NCBI RefSeq assembly: GCF_007827595.1
Contig: NZ_VISR01000033.1
Coordinates: 1 to 64,000 of the forward strand
Direction: 5' to 3'
Origin: Streptomyces sp. BK340
Lineage (GTDB): Bacteria; Actinomycetota; Actinomycetes; Streptomycetales; Streptomycetaceae
DNA length: 64,000 nucleotides
Under the pieces are notes generated by a model that had not been told where the DNA came from, searched no databases, and worked only from the letters and a program-made list of their open reading frames with translations. A program made the translations under genes and the position numbers. The stretch's first letter is position 1, and every line of letters starts with the position of its first letter. Below are positions 49,178 to 56,703 of the stretch, piece after piece.

Positions 49178-50104
49178 TCAACTCCCCTGCGACACCGGAG
49201 AAGCGGGTTCCCGCAGCGCGCGTTCGGCAGCGCTCGGAGCCGTCAGGGCGAGCCGGCGGTGGATGCGGCGGAGCATCATCCGGGCCATGAAGGGGTGGAC
49301 GCGTCCGACCACCGCCCAGTACAGCCTGCCGCGCCAGTTGTGGATCCGTACGACCGTACTGAGCGTGACCTCACGGTCGTCGACGTGGATCGAGGCGCGG
49401 AAGTCGAGGTGTCCGGCGTCCTCGCCCAGCAGTACTTCGCCGCCCTGGCGGCCCACCACCGGGAAGGAGGCGCCGCGCAGCACGTCCCGCCAGGGCTCGG
49501 GGTCCAGCGGCATGCCGGGACGCATCGTCATGCGCCAGGCATCGGCGTAGTCGGTCTGCTCGAAGGCGGCACGGACCAGCCGGGCGTCGGCCGGGAGCGG
49601 GCCGCCGGCTGCCCTTTCCCATGTCAACCGGTGGAGCAGCCTGACCCACGGCGTCCAGCGGACGGGGTCGGGCACTGCCCCGGTGGCGGACCGCTCGATG
49701 TTGTCGAAGAGTTCTTCGACCACCGTGTCATGCATCCAGCGCACCGCAAGGGCCCAGCCCAGCACCATCGGGCCACGGCGTTGCAGCTCCAGGGTGTGCC
49801 GCACGCGGCAGCGGTCCCGCCCCATCGGCTCGATGACGAACTCGTGGTAGCCGCTCGTGGGCGGGTTGAAGTCGAAGCGGGCGCGGCGGCCGGGCTCGTA
49901 CGCGCGGACGCGGTAGCGGACGAAGCCGTGGCCGCCGTCCGCGCCGACGCCCAAGGGGCGGTCGAAGCGCATCGGGGGCCAGGCCGGTGCGGGCCAGAGC
50001 GGGTCGTGGAGCGAGGAGAGCCGTTCGAGGAGGGTCCCGACCGTCTGGGCGGGTGCCTCGATGGTGCGCTCATGGACATTGCTGATCGTGCGGAACCTGC
50101 GCAT
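49178..50104 (-). CDS. SRPBCC/DUF2867-type protein
   Basis: A 308-residue soluble protein. The first half (ISNVHERTIEAPAQTVGTLL, YRVRAYEPGRRARFDFNPPT, HTLELQRRGPMVLGWALAVR) looks like a START/SRPBCC lipid- or ligand-binding fold. The second half (TDYADAWRMTMRPGMPLDPE, STVVRIHNWRGRLYWAVVGR, VHPFMARMMLRRIHRRLA) matches DUF2867-like proteins. The ligand is unknown. Start ATG 50104 follows GGAGG, which abuts one of two palindromic operators. The divergent TetR-type gene at 50152 is the obvious regulator. Confidence 0.78.
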   Translation of the reverse strand: MRRFRTISNVHERTIEAPAQTVGTLLERLSSLHDPLWPAPAWPPMRFDRPLGVGADGGHGFVRYRVRAYEPGRRARFDFNPPTSGYHEFVIEPMGRDRCRVRHTLELQRRGPMVLGWALAVRWMHDTVVEELFDNIERSATGAVPDPVRWTPWVRLLHRLTWERAAGGPLPADARLVRAAFEQTDYADAWRMTMRPGMPLDPEPWRDVLRGASFPVVGRQGGEVLLGEDAGHLDFRASIHVDDREVTLSTVVRIHNWRGRLYWAVVGRVHPFMARMMLRRIHRRLALTAPSAAERALREPASPVSQGS

Positions 50105-50114
50105 ATCGCGCCTC

Positions 50115-50130
50115 CATACGCTGCCGTATG
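50115..50130. promoter_or_regulatory. TetR operator O1
   Basis: CATACGCTGCCGTATG is a perfect CATACG/CGTATG palindrome with a 4-base centre. It lies 10 bp upstream of the SRPBCC gene start, touching its ribosome site. Read on the minus strand it nearly duplicates the site at 50139-50154 (GCAG versus GTAG centre), so the pair is arranged as a mirror. Confidence 0.75.
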
Positions 50131-50138
50131 TTGCTGAC

Positions 50139-50154
50139 CATACGGTAGCGTATG
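50139..50154. promoter_or_regulatory. TetR operator O2
   Basis: CATACGGTAGCGTATG has the same CATACG/CGTATG arms as the neighbouring site, 24 bp centre to centre. It overlaps the ATG at 50152 of the TetR-type gene. A repressor bound here would block its own gene, and the start may actually be ATG 50158, or the mRNA may be leaderless. Confidence 0.75.
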
Positions 50155-50763
50155 GACATGGTGCAGCAGCATGCGGAGGGGCCCCGTGCGGGCGGACGGA
50201 AGCGACTGACCGCGCAGGACTGGGCGGACGCGGCCCTTTCGGCGATGGGCGAAGGCGGTCTCGCGGCGGTCGCCGTCGAACCGCTCGCCGCGCGCCTCGG
50301 CACCACCAAGGGCAGTTTCTACTGGCACTTCGCCAACCGTGAGGCGCTGATCGAGGCCGCCCTCGACCGCTGGGAGCAGAAGTCCACCGAGGATGTCATC
50401 GCCGGGCTGGCGTCCGAGCCGGATCCGGCTGTGCGGCTGCGCAGGCTGTTCGTGGAGGCGTCCGAACTCGCCGCCGAAGACCCGCTGGAGGTGTCGCTGC
50501 CGGCCTCGGCCGGGCATCCGCGAGTCGCCGCCGTACTGCGCCGGGTGACGGAGCGCCGGGTGGGCTACCTGGCAGAGCTCTTCACCGAGCTGGGCTTCCC
50601 GCCGGACGATGCGCGCCGTCGCGCACTGCTGGCGTACACCGGCTACCTCGGGCACACACAGCTGGCGCACGCGGTGCCGGAGACGCTTCCGGCCGGTGTG
50701 GAGGGCGAGCGCTACATGGACTCGGTGCTCGACACGCTGATGGTGGCCGCTCCGGAGTCCTGA
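50152..50763 (+). CDS. TetR/AcrR family transcriptional regulator
   Basis: A 203-residue repressor. The N-terminal helix-turn-helix is classic: WADAALSAMGEGGLAAVAVE, then PLAARLGTTKGSFYWHFANR and EALIEAALDRW. The C-terminal ligand-binding domain (residues 75-203) is of the TetR_C type with no identifiable effector. Two matching palindromes lie between it and the divergent SRPBCC gene, one covering its own start codon, so autorepression and control of that neighbour are likely. ATG 50152 or ATG 50158 may be used. Confidence 0.9.
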   Translation: MDMVQQHAEGPRAGGRKRLTAQDWADAALSAMGEGGLAAVAVEPLAARLGTTKGSFYWHFANREALIEAALDRWEQKSTEDVIAGLASEPDPAVRLRRLFVEASELAAEDPLEVSLPASAGHPRVAAVLRRVTERRVGYLAELFTELGFPPDDARRRALLAYTGYLGHTQLAHAVPETLPAGVEGERYMDSVLDTLMVAAPES

Positions 50764-50778
50764 AGCGTGTCGTAGGGA

Positions 50779-50956
50779 TCAGGCGCCGGTGACGACCCGC
50801 ATGAAGACGACCGGTTCGGTGCCGTCGTTGCGGTAGGCGTACTCCTGGTCGCCGGCCGCCCAGGAACAGCGACTCCAGCTCCGAGCACGTCAGATGCCAG
50901 GCCGGACGCGGCCGACCCGGTCGGCGAGTCGCGGCTGTCGACCGACGTGACCTCAC
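50779..50956 (-). pseudogene. Possible cupin-gene remnant in a 320-bp gap
   Basis: The last 24 codons before a stop at 50779-50781 read GDQEYAYRNDGTEPVVFMRV then VTGA, a cupin-like C-terminal strand pair. In another frame just upstream lies WHLTCSELESLFLGG. The two parts may belong to one small cupin gene with a frameshift and no N-terminus. The remainder of the 50764-51084 gap shows only a candidate operator at 51030-51043. This is a weak call. Confidence 0.3.
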
Positions 50957-51029
50957 ACCACCGCAACGGCGTCACGGCCGGGCAGGCACGCCGGACGGCG
51001 CACGCTGTGGGCCGACCTTCCGCCATATG

Positions 51030-51043
51030 AGCAAGCGCTTAGT
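51030..51043. promoter_or_regulatory. Candidate operator upstream of the thioesterase gene
   Basis: AGCAAGCGCTTAGT contains the perfect palindrome AAGCGCTT and sits 42-55 bp upstream of the thioesterase start in an AT-richer patch. TetR-type regulators of fatty-acid genes in actinomycetes use palindromes of this style. The link to acyl-CoA metabolism is inference. Confidence 0.4.
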
Positions 51044-51084
51044 AGTATGGCGAGGGGGAGAACGCTCGACACGAGGGGACCGAT

Positions 51085-51885
51085 ATGCCGACGTCGCAAG
51101 CCGAGGCCTTCTACGAACGGGAGGCCCCCGACCGGTTCCTCCCCACCGCGTACACACGGGGGCCCTGGGACGTCGACTCCCAGCACGCCGGTCCGCCGGC
51201 CGCGCTGCTCGGTCTGGCCGTCGAGCAACGACCGGATGGCCGGCCCGACATGCGGGTCGCCAGACTCACGTACGACATCATGCGGCCGGTCCCGATACGG
51301 CCGCTGACCGTGACCACGCGCGTGCTGCGCGCCGGGCGCAGCGTCGAGCTCGTGGAGGTCGGTCTCACACCCGACGGCGGCCAGGAAGTGATGAAAGCGA
51401 CGGCCTTGCTGATGAAGACGGCACCGGACTCGGTCCCGGACGTGTCGCCGGGACGGCAGGTGCCCGGGCCTGAGGCCGTGCCCTCGAAGGCCTTCTTCCC
51501 CGTCCCCTGGGACCAGGGCTATCACACCGCCATGGAAGTGCGCTTCGCCGCCGGTTCGTTCCTCGAGTCCGGCCCGGCCACGGCGTGGATGCGTATGCGG
51601 GTCCCCCTGGTCGCGGGAGAGGAGATCACCCCGCTCGGCCGGGTGCTGACGGCAGCCGACTCGGGCAACGGCGTCAGCTCCGAGCTGGACTTCCGCCGCT
51701 ACGTCTTCATCAACGCCGACCTCACCGTCAGCCTGCACCGCCACCCCGAGGGCGAGTGGGTCTGCCTGGACGCCCGAACCATGGTGGACGGCGCCGGCGT
51801 CGGCCTCGCCGAGTCCGCCCTGCACGACGAGAAGGGCCCGATCGGCCGCAGCACCCAGACCCTGTACGTGGCCGCGCGCGGCTGA
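51085..51885 (+). CDS. Acyl-CoA thioesterase-like (double hotdog) protein
   Basis: A 266-residue protein with two hotdog-like halves. The first includes TAYTRGPWDVDSQHAGPPAA, VARLTYDIMRPVPIRPLTVT and RSVELVEVGLTPDGGQEVM. The second includes PLGRVLTAADSGNGVSSELD and FINADLTVSLHRHPEGEWVC followed by LDARTMVDGAGVGLAES. This is the layout of TesB-like/DUF thioesterase proteins from actinobacteria, where the Asp in the second half (DSGNG) is a candidate catalytic residue. It probably cleaves fatty or aromatic acyl-CoA. GAGGGG lies before ATG 51085. It is a single-gene unit with a candidate palindromic operator upstream. Confidence 0.8.
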   Translation: MPTSQAEAFYEREAPDRFLPTAYTRGPWDVDSQHAGPPAALLGLAVEQRPDGRPDMRVARLTYDIMRPVPIRPLTVTTRVLRAGRSVELVEVGLTPDGGQEVMKATALLMKTAPDSVPDVSPGRQVPGPEAVPSKAFFPVPWDQGYHTAMEVRFAAGSFLESGPATAWMRMRVPLVAGEEITPLGRVLTAADSGNGVSSELDFRRYVFINADLTVSLHRHPEGEWVCLDARTMVDGAGVGLAESALHDEKGPIGRSTQTLYVAARG

Positions 51886-51912
51886 GGAACCCGTCCTGGA
51901 GCAGCGCTCACG

Positions 51913-52377
51913 GTGCCGTGCGGCACTCGGGATGCGTTCAGGCGTCCGGTGGCACGGTCGCTGTCCACGACCTACGAAACGTCTGAGACTTCCGCCCTCC
52001 CCGCGGCCGACGGGACCGCCGCTTCTCCTCCGCGTCGGCTGCGCTGGAACAAAGTGCCCGAGGTCACCCTCTACTTCTGGTTCATCGAGGTGCTGTGCAC
52101 GACGGTCGGCGAGACCGCGGCCGATCTGCTGAACGAGAAGGCGGGCCTCGGTCTGACGGGCGTGTCGGTGCTGATGAGCGCCCTGCTGGCCGTGGTGCTG
52201 GTGGTGCAGTTCCGCACGAGCGCGTACCGGGCCGGCGTGTACTGGCTGGCCGTAGCCCTGATCAGTGTCGTCGGCACCCTGATCAGCGACAACCTCACCG
52301 ACAACATGGGTGTGCCGCAGGAGCTGAGCACCACGGTGTTCGGCCTCGTTCTGGCGGTTGTCTTCGTCGTCCGGTAA
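51913..52377 (+). CDS. Truncated DUF347/COG4705-type membrane protein
   Basis: The frame encodes the first two repeat units of the COG4705 family: KVPEVTLYFWFIEVLCTTVG with ETAADLLNEKAG, and YWLAVALISVVGTLISDNLT. It stops after the fourth helix (TTVFGLVLAVVFVVR). The intact paralogue next door is twice as long, so the C-terminal half has been lost; a possible leftover tail, DVTDPERDPRYAA, lies in another frame to 52442. No good start exists. GTG 51913 is the first canonical one, but it would place a regulatory-looking repeat inside the gene. A CTG at 51961 or GTG 52051 are alternatives. It may be a decaying duplicate. Confidence 0.5.
   Translation: MPCGTRDAFRRPVARSLSTTYETSETSALPAADGTAASPPRRLRWNKVPEVTLYFWFIEVLCTTVGETAADLLNEKAGLGLTGVSVLMSALLAVVLVVQFRTSAYRAGVYWLAVALISVVGTLISDNLTDNMGVPQELSTTVFGLVLAVVFVVR
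51925..51946 (+). promoter_or_regulatory. Two imperfect 11-bp repeats upstream of the truncated membrane gene
   Basis: ACTCGGGATGC and GTTCAGGCGTC are consecutive 11-mers related to the three repeats at 52459-52491. Both sets are followed by a similar tail: GGTGGCACGGTCG here and TGTGCCACGGTCG there. The shared promoter-like segment suggests common regulation or a duplicated promoter. Confidence 0.4.
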
Positions 52378-52458
52378 CGCCGGGAGCCGTGACCCGAAAG
52401 GACGTCACCGACCCGGAGCGGGACCCCCGTTACGCGGCCTGACCTGCAATCTGACCGC

Positions 52459-52491
52459 GTTCGGAGTGCGTTCAGGATGCGTTCAGGATCT
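52459..52491 (+). promoter_or_regulatory. Three tandem 11-bp GTTC-phased repeats, candidate response-regulator box
   Basis: Three consecutive 11-mers, GTTCGGAGTGC, GTTCAGGATGC and GTTCAGGATCT, all begin with GTTC. The 11-bp direct-repeat design is that of OmpR/PhoP-family response-regulator sites. The nearest OmpR-type regulator is encoded at 54866-55537. The repeats end 115 bp upstream of the membrane gene start at 52607. Confidence 0.6.
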
Positions 52492-52540
52492 CTGTGCCAC
52501 GGTCGTTGATCACGGCCGCCGCCGGCGGCCGGCTGATCTC

Positions 52541-52579
52541 ACAGGGCGCTCGTCCCGAATTCGGGGGCGAGCGCCCTGT
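52541..52579 (+). other. Long leader hairpin before the DUF347/COG4705 gene
   Basis: ACAGGGCGCTCG (52541-52552) pairs perfectly with 52568-52579, and an inner palindrome CCCGAATTCGGG continues the stem, giving an almost unbroken 18-bp hairpin. It ends 27 bases before the TTG start and just before the GGAG ribosome site. It may terminate upstream transcription or act as an attenuator in the mRNA leader. No T run follows. Confidence 0.55.
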
Positions 52580-52606
52580 CGTTGAACCTGACATGGAGAA
52601 GCTGAG

Positions 52607-53509
52607 TTGGAAAAGAGTGAGGTCCTCACCGACCTCGACGTGGCGGGCACGTCGAGCACGACCAAGTCGGTGATGAAGAAGCTGCCCGAGGTCACGCTGG
52701 CCTTCTGGATCATGAAGACCGCAGCGACGACCCTGGGCGAGACGGCGGGCGACCTCTTCGCGCAGACCCTGAAGCTGGGCTACTTCCTCACCACGATCGC
52801 GCTGTTCGCGATCTTCGTGGTGACACTGGTGATCCAGCTGCGGTCCAGCCGCTACAACCCGTTCTTCTACTGGACCGTGATCCTGTCGACCTCCATGGCC
52901 GGCACCACGATGTCCGACTTCATGAACCGTGACGCCAGCGCCAAGTTCCTCTCGAACGGAGCGACCAAGCTGGGCTGGGGCCCGCAGGGCCTCGGCCTCG
53001 GCTACCCCACCGGAGCGGCGATCCTGATCTCGATCCTCCTCGCGATCTTCCTCGCCTGGAAGCTGAGCGGGATGACCTTCCAGATCCGAGACATCGTCAC
53101 CTTCAAGGGTGAGGCCCTGTTCTGGTCGGCGATCCTCGTGTCGAACACCCTCGGTACCTCGATGGGCGACTTCCTGTCCGACAGCTCCGGCCTCGGTTAC
53201 GCGGGTGGCGCGCTGCTGGTGACCGGGGTGCTCGCGGTACTCGTGGCGCTGATGAAGGTGCCGGCCGTGTCGAACGTCCTGCTGTTCTGGATCGCCTTCG
53301 TCCTCACCCGCCCGCTGGGCGCCACCGCGGGCGACTTCCTCACCAAGCCGGTCGCCAAGGGCGGCCTGGACCTCGGAACGGCGGGCTCGTCCGCCGTCCT
53401 GCTCATCGTGCTGTTCGGCCTGATGGCGTACGCCCAGGTGCAGGAGCGCCGGACCGCTGCCCCGGCGGCGGGCGAGGACCGGGAGCCGGTCACCCCGCGG
53501 GGAGACTGA
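52607..53509 (+). CDS. DUF347/COG4705 repeat membrane protein
   Basis: A 300-residue inner-membrane protein built from four copies of a two-helix unit, each with a G-(E/T)-x-x-(A/S)-D-(F/L) core: TTLGETAGDLFAQ, SMAGTTMSDFM, TLGTSMGDFLSD and PLGATAGDFLTK. The N-terminus reads SVMKKLPEVTLAFWIMKTAA. The repeated Gly/Asp motifs in the membrane suggest a transport path, but the family function is unknown. The start is TTG 52607, supported by GGAG eight bases upstream. Three 11-bp direct repeats and a long hairpin lie in the leader. A truncated paralogue precedes it, and a two-component system converges on it with a 20-bp overlap. Confidence 0.8.
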   Translation: MEKSEVLTDLDVAGTSSTTKSVMKKLPEVTLAFWIMKTAATTLGETAGDLFAQTLKLGYFLTTIALFAIFVVTLVIQLRSSRYNPFFYWTVILSTSMAGTTMSDFMNRDASAKFLSNGATKLGWGPQGLGLGYPTGAAILISILLAIFLAWKLSGMTFQIRDIVTFKGEALFWSAILVSNTLGTSMGDFLSDSSGLGYAGGALLVTGVLAVLVALMKVPAVSNVLLFWIAFVLTRPLGATAGDFLTKPVAKGGLDLGTAGSSAVLLIVLFGLMAYAQVQERRTAAPAAGEDREPVTPRGD

Positions 53510-54869
53510 CCGTGAATCTGGCCCCGGGCGCGTGTCCGGGGTCGTAGGAGACATCACCACCGACAGCGCGGGCCAGGCGCCGTGCGAGCGGCAGCCCGAG
53601 GCCCGCGCCGTCGTGTCCGTCGCCGGTGTCGGCGCGGCGGCCCGGCTGGAACAGGTCGTCCACGAACGTCTCAGGCACGCCGGGGCCGTCGTCGACGACG
53701 GCGATCCGCACGGAACCGGGCAGGCGCTGCGCGGACACGATCACGCTGGAGCGGGCGTAGCGGACGGCGTTGGCGATCAGCGGGCTGAGGATCCGTTCGA
53801 GGAGAGCGGGCGCGACCCCCGCCTCCACCCCTTGCGCGCCGGTTTCCACCGTGGCTTTCAGCCGATCCGGTGGGCCGACGTGCTGGAGCAGGCGGTCAAG
53901 GACGGGCCCGACGTCCGTCGTCGCGGGGGCCGTCGCCGGGTTCAGGGCGTTCTCGCGGGCGTCGTCGAGGAGCGTGTCGCAGATCGTGCGCATGGACTGC
54001 GCGGCCTCGGCGATCACCTCATGGGCGGCGCGGGTCTGGGCGTCCGTCCGCGGTCGGGTCCGCCACCAATCGAGTTCCATGATGATGCGGGTGAGCGGCG
54101 TGCGCAGTTCGTGGGACAGCTCTCCCGTCAGCTGCTGTTCGTGGCGCAGTACGGTGCGTATGCGATCGAGCAGGGCATCCAACGAGCCACCCAGGCGGGC
54201 AAGTTCGGCCGGATGATCGTCCGTTCCGAAGCGGTCGTCGGAGCCCACGGCGCTCCACTGCGTGGCCTGGTCGGTCATCGTCCGGACCGGGCGCAGTGCC
54301 CGGCCGACGGACAGGCGCGTGAGTGCGTACGTGCAGGCGAGCATCACGGTGTCCAGGACGAGCGACCCCAGCAGCACGGTCTCGGCCGAGCTGCGATACG
54401 GAGCCAGGTCCAGCGCGGTGACGACAGTGGCTACGGCGTTGCGGCCGTGGACCGGCTGGGAGCACATCCGGACGGGCCGGTGACCGTCGACCGTCTCGCA
54501 GACATGCTTCGGCTCTGCGGCCAGCCGGCCGGCGGCCCGGGTCAGCGGGCTCCCGGTGGTGGCCGACGGCGGCTTCTCCAGCAGACGCGTGCCGGCGTAG
54601 ATCCACACGTTCGCGTCGAGAAGGCGGTCGTTGACGGTTTCCAGAACGTGCACCCGATGTCCGCTGGTGTCGACCGTCGTGGTCACCGCTGCCGCTCTGG
54701 TGCGCAGTTCGTCGTCCGCCTGGCGTTGCAGGTGCTCGTCCATCACGGCGTTGAACGCCACCGTCAGGACCGTCATCAGCAGGGCGGCGGTGGCCAGTGC
54801 GACGAGGGAGAGCCGGCCTCGCAGGGTGCGCGGAACGAAGCGGCGAAAGCGGCGGGCGACACGGTTCAT
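53490..54869 (-). CDS. Sensor histidine kinase
   Basis: A 459-residue membrane kinase. It has a first transmembrane helix (VALATAALLMTVLTVAFNAV), an extracytoplasmic domain of about 110 residues with two cysteines (VCETVDGHRPVRMCSQPV), a second helix (TVLLGSLVLDTVMLACTYAL) and a HAMP domain. The kinase core has His253 in ELSHELRTPLTRI, an N box in LSPLIANAVRYARSS, G boxes in VVDDGPGVPETF and GAGLGLPLARRLAR. The paired external cysteines could form a redox-sensitive disulfide. ATG 54869 overlaps the response-regulator stop by four bases, so the pair is coupled. Confidence 0.88.
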   Translation of the reverse strand: MNRVARRFRRFVPRTLRGRLSLVALATAALLMTVLTVAFNAVMDEHLQRQADDELRTRAAAVTTTVDTSGHRVHVLETVNDRLLDANVWIYAGTRLLEKPPSATTGSPLTRAAGRLAAEPKHVCETVDGHRPVRMCSQPVHGRNAVATVVTALDLAPYRSSAETVLLGSLVLDTVMLACTYALTRLSVGRALRPVRTMTDQATQWSAVGSDDRFGTDDHPAELARLGGSLDALLDRIRTVLRHEQQLTGELSHELRTPLTRIIMELDWWRTRPRTDAQTRAAHEVIAEAAQSMRTICDTLLDDARENALNPATAPATTDVGPVLDRLLQHVGPPDRLKATVETGAQGVEAGVAPALLERILSPLIANAVRYARSSVIVSAQRLPGSVRIAVVDDGPGVPETFVDDLFQPGRRADTGDGHDGAGLGLPLARRLARAVGGDVSYDPGHAPGARFTVSLPAG

Positions 54870-55537
54870 GACAGCCGGTGTCCGACCCCGCGCGCCGTGT
54901 CGATCGTCAGCCGGCTGTTCGCCTCGCGCAGTTTGCGGCGCAAGCGGCTCAGGTACTGGTCCAAGGTGTTGTCGCTGACCTGCGCGCCTTCGGGCCAGCC
55001 GGCCCGCACCAGGTCCCGACGTCGCACGAGGCTCCCGTCCGCGGCGACGAGCGTGGCCAGCAGCCGGAACTCCGTGGGGGAGAGGTCGACACGCGTACCG
55101 TGCACGATCGCACTGTGATCCACCGCGTCCAGGACCAGATCACCGGTCGCGGCGGAGGCCCGCGGGACGGCCCGCCGGACCCCCGCACGCAGCCTGGCGG
55201 CGAGCTCGGCGAGATGGAAGGGCTTGGGCAGGTAGTCGTCGCCCCCGGCGGAGAAGCCGGACAGGCGGTCGGTGAGCTGGTGGCGGGCGGTCAGGAAGAT
55301 CACGGGAGCCAGGAAGCCGTTGGCACGCATCGCCTGGCACACGTCACGCCCGTCCGAGTCGGGCAGGCCGACGTCCAGTACGGCCGCCGCTATGTCCGCG
55401 GTCGCCAACCGCAGGGCGGTGGCGCCGTCGGCGGCGAGGACCGGCTCGAACTCCTCTTCCTGCAGGCCTCGCCGCAGCACGTCCCGCAGGGCGTGATCGT
55501 CCTCGACAACCAGGATCCTGGGTCGCATGATCCCCAT
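54866..55537 (-). CDS. OmpR-family response regulator
   Basis: A 223-residue regulator with a receiver domain (ILVVEDDHALRDVLRRGLQE, phospho-acceptor Asp in AAVLDVGLPDSDG, Lys in YLPKPFHLAEL) and an OmpR/PhoB winged helix (VDLSPTEFRLLATLVAADGS, SDNTLDQYLSRLRRKL, TARGVGHRLS). OmpR-type proteins bind tandem direct repeats with an 11-bp period, like those found upstream of the two COG4705-type genes nearby. ATG 55537 has AAGGG ten bases upstream; ATG 55528 is also possible. It is first in an operon with the sensor kinase. Confidence 0.9.
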   Translation of the reverse strand: MGIMRPRILVVEDDHALRDVLRRGLQEEEFEPVLAADGATALRLATADIAAAVLDVGLPDSDGRDVCQAMRANGFLAPVIFLTARHQLTDRLSGFSAGGDDYLPKPFHLAELAARLRAGVRRAVPRASAATGDLVLDAVDHSAIVHGTRVDLSPTEFRLLATLVAADGSLVRRRDLVRAGWPEGAQVSDNTLDQYLSRLRRKLREANSRLTIDTARGVGHRLS

Positions 55538-55607
55538 ACGGGACGAGCCCTTTCCGAGCGGCCCAGCCGGCGTGAGCACATGGATGGTGGCAGGTGACTA
55601 CAGCAGC

Positions 55608-55632
55608 GTAGACGGTCTACGTAACTGTAGAC
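55608..55632. promoter_or_regulatory. GTAGAC palindrome and repeat upstream of the two-component operon
   Basis: GTAGACGGTCTAC is a perfect 13-bp palindrome with one central base, followed 6 bp later by a third GTAGAC. It lies 71-95 bp upstream of the response-regulator start in an AT-richer patch, the likely promoter area. It is a candidate operator for an unknown regulator. Confidence 0.4.
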
Positions 55633-55811
55633 GAACCTCGGCCGAGGAAGGTTCCCGAGTGACGGGCGCCACGCGAAGGCCATCCGTGGTCACGCAGTCG
55701 GCGCCCCGGGAACGGTCGCCGCGACCGCCTTCGGTGGTCTCACCCCGTACCTCGCCCAGACCCTGACCGCTCGGCCTTCGGGGCCCCATCCCGTGCCCGT
55801 GCCCTAACCGG

Positions 55812-56504
55812 TCAGGCGTGGAACGCCTCGAACTTCACGTCGGGCCCGCACACGTTGAACGTGGCTGCCGAGCCGTTGCCGCTGACGACCTTGACCGTGC
55901 GGCCGACATCCTTGGGCAGTGCGATCTCCACCTTCGAGGCCTGGACCCCGCACACCTCGCGGGCCGACTGGCTGCCCTCGAAGTTCAGGTCGGCGTAGAG
56001 CACGTCGGCGGTGGCCGTGGCACCCGGCGCCAGGTCGACGGCGTCGGTTCCGGCCGCGGAGTTGTCGGTCTCGATCGGGTCGCTCTTGCCCTGGTCGTCC
56101 TTGGCGACCAGGCTCGAGGCGCCGACGATCGTGCACGGCTTGCCGGACGTGTTGGTGATCTTCACCGTGGCGGCCGCGGGCTCGGACTCGGTCGCGTGCC
56201 TGGCGGCCGCCACGAAGGTCACGCCGGTCGTCTTCGCGGTGCACGCGACGATCGTGCCGCCCTTGCCGCCCGGTGTGCCCTTGCCTCCAGAAGTGCTGGA
56301 ACCGGCCGTGCCGCCCGGCGTGCTCCTGCCGCCGGTGCCGGCACTCGCGGTGTCGCCCTGGGACTTGCCCGGCGTGCTTGTGGCCGTGGCCGTGCCGGCG
56401 CCGGACGGGCTGCCGGCGGCCTTGCCGTCGTCTCCCTGGCAGGCCGTGAGGGCCAGCCCGGCGACGAGCAGGGTGGCGGCGGCGACTGTGGTACGAACTC
56501 GCAT
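55812..56504 (-). CDS. DUF4232-type lipoprotein
   Basis: A 230-residue exported lipoprotein. The signal peptide ends in the lipobox LALTACQG with Cys22 as the lipidated residue. A long flexible Gly/Ser/Thr linker (about 25-85) follows, then a beta-rich DUF4232-like domain: VTFVAAARHATESEPAAATV, TNTSGKPCTIVGASSLVA, ATADVLYADLNFEGSQSARE and AATFNVCGPDVKFEAF. Its cysteines could make disulfides outside the cell. The function is unknown. AGGAG lies eight bases before ATG 56504. A UUCG-loop stem (55773-55785) downstream of the stop may help terminate it. Confidence 0.82.
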   Translation of the reverse strand: MRVRTTVAAATLLVAGLALTACQGDDGKAAGSPSGAGTATATSTPGKSQGDTASAGTGGRSTPGGTAGSSTSGGKGTPGGKGGTIVACTAKTTGVTFVAAARHATESEPAAATVKITNTSGKPCTIVGASSLVAKDDQGKSDPIETDNSAAGTDAVDLAPGATATADVLYADLNFEGSQSAREVCGVQASKVEIALPKDVGRTVKVVSGNGSAATFNVCGPDVKFEAFHA

Positions 56505-56703
56505 GGAGATCACTCCTGAATGACCGTTCAGTAGATGCATGCCAGGAGACGCGATCGACGTCGTACGCCGTTCCGCTCCGGTACATGACAAGGATCACAG
56601 GCCTGGAAGCGTTCGGCGCGGCAACCGGCCGGCAGGTCTTCCCGTCGTGCGCCGTCCGGCCCGCAGCCACCGCCGAGGGGACACATGGCCGACTCCGTGC
56701 AGG

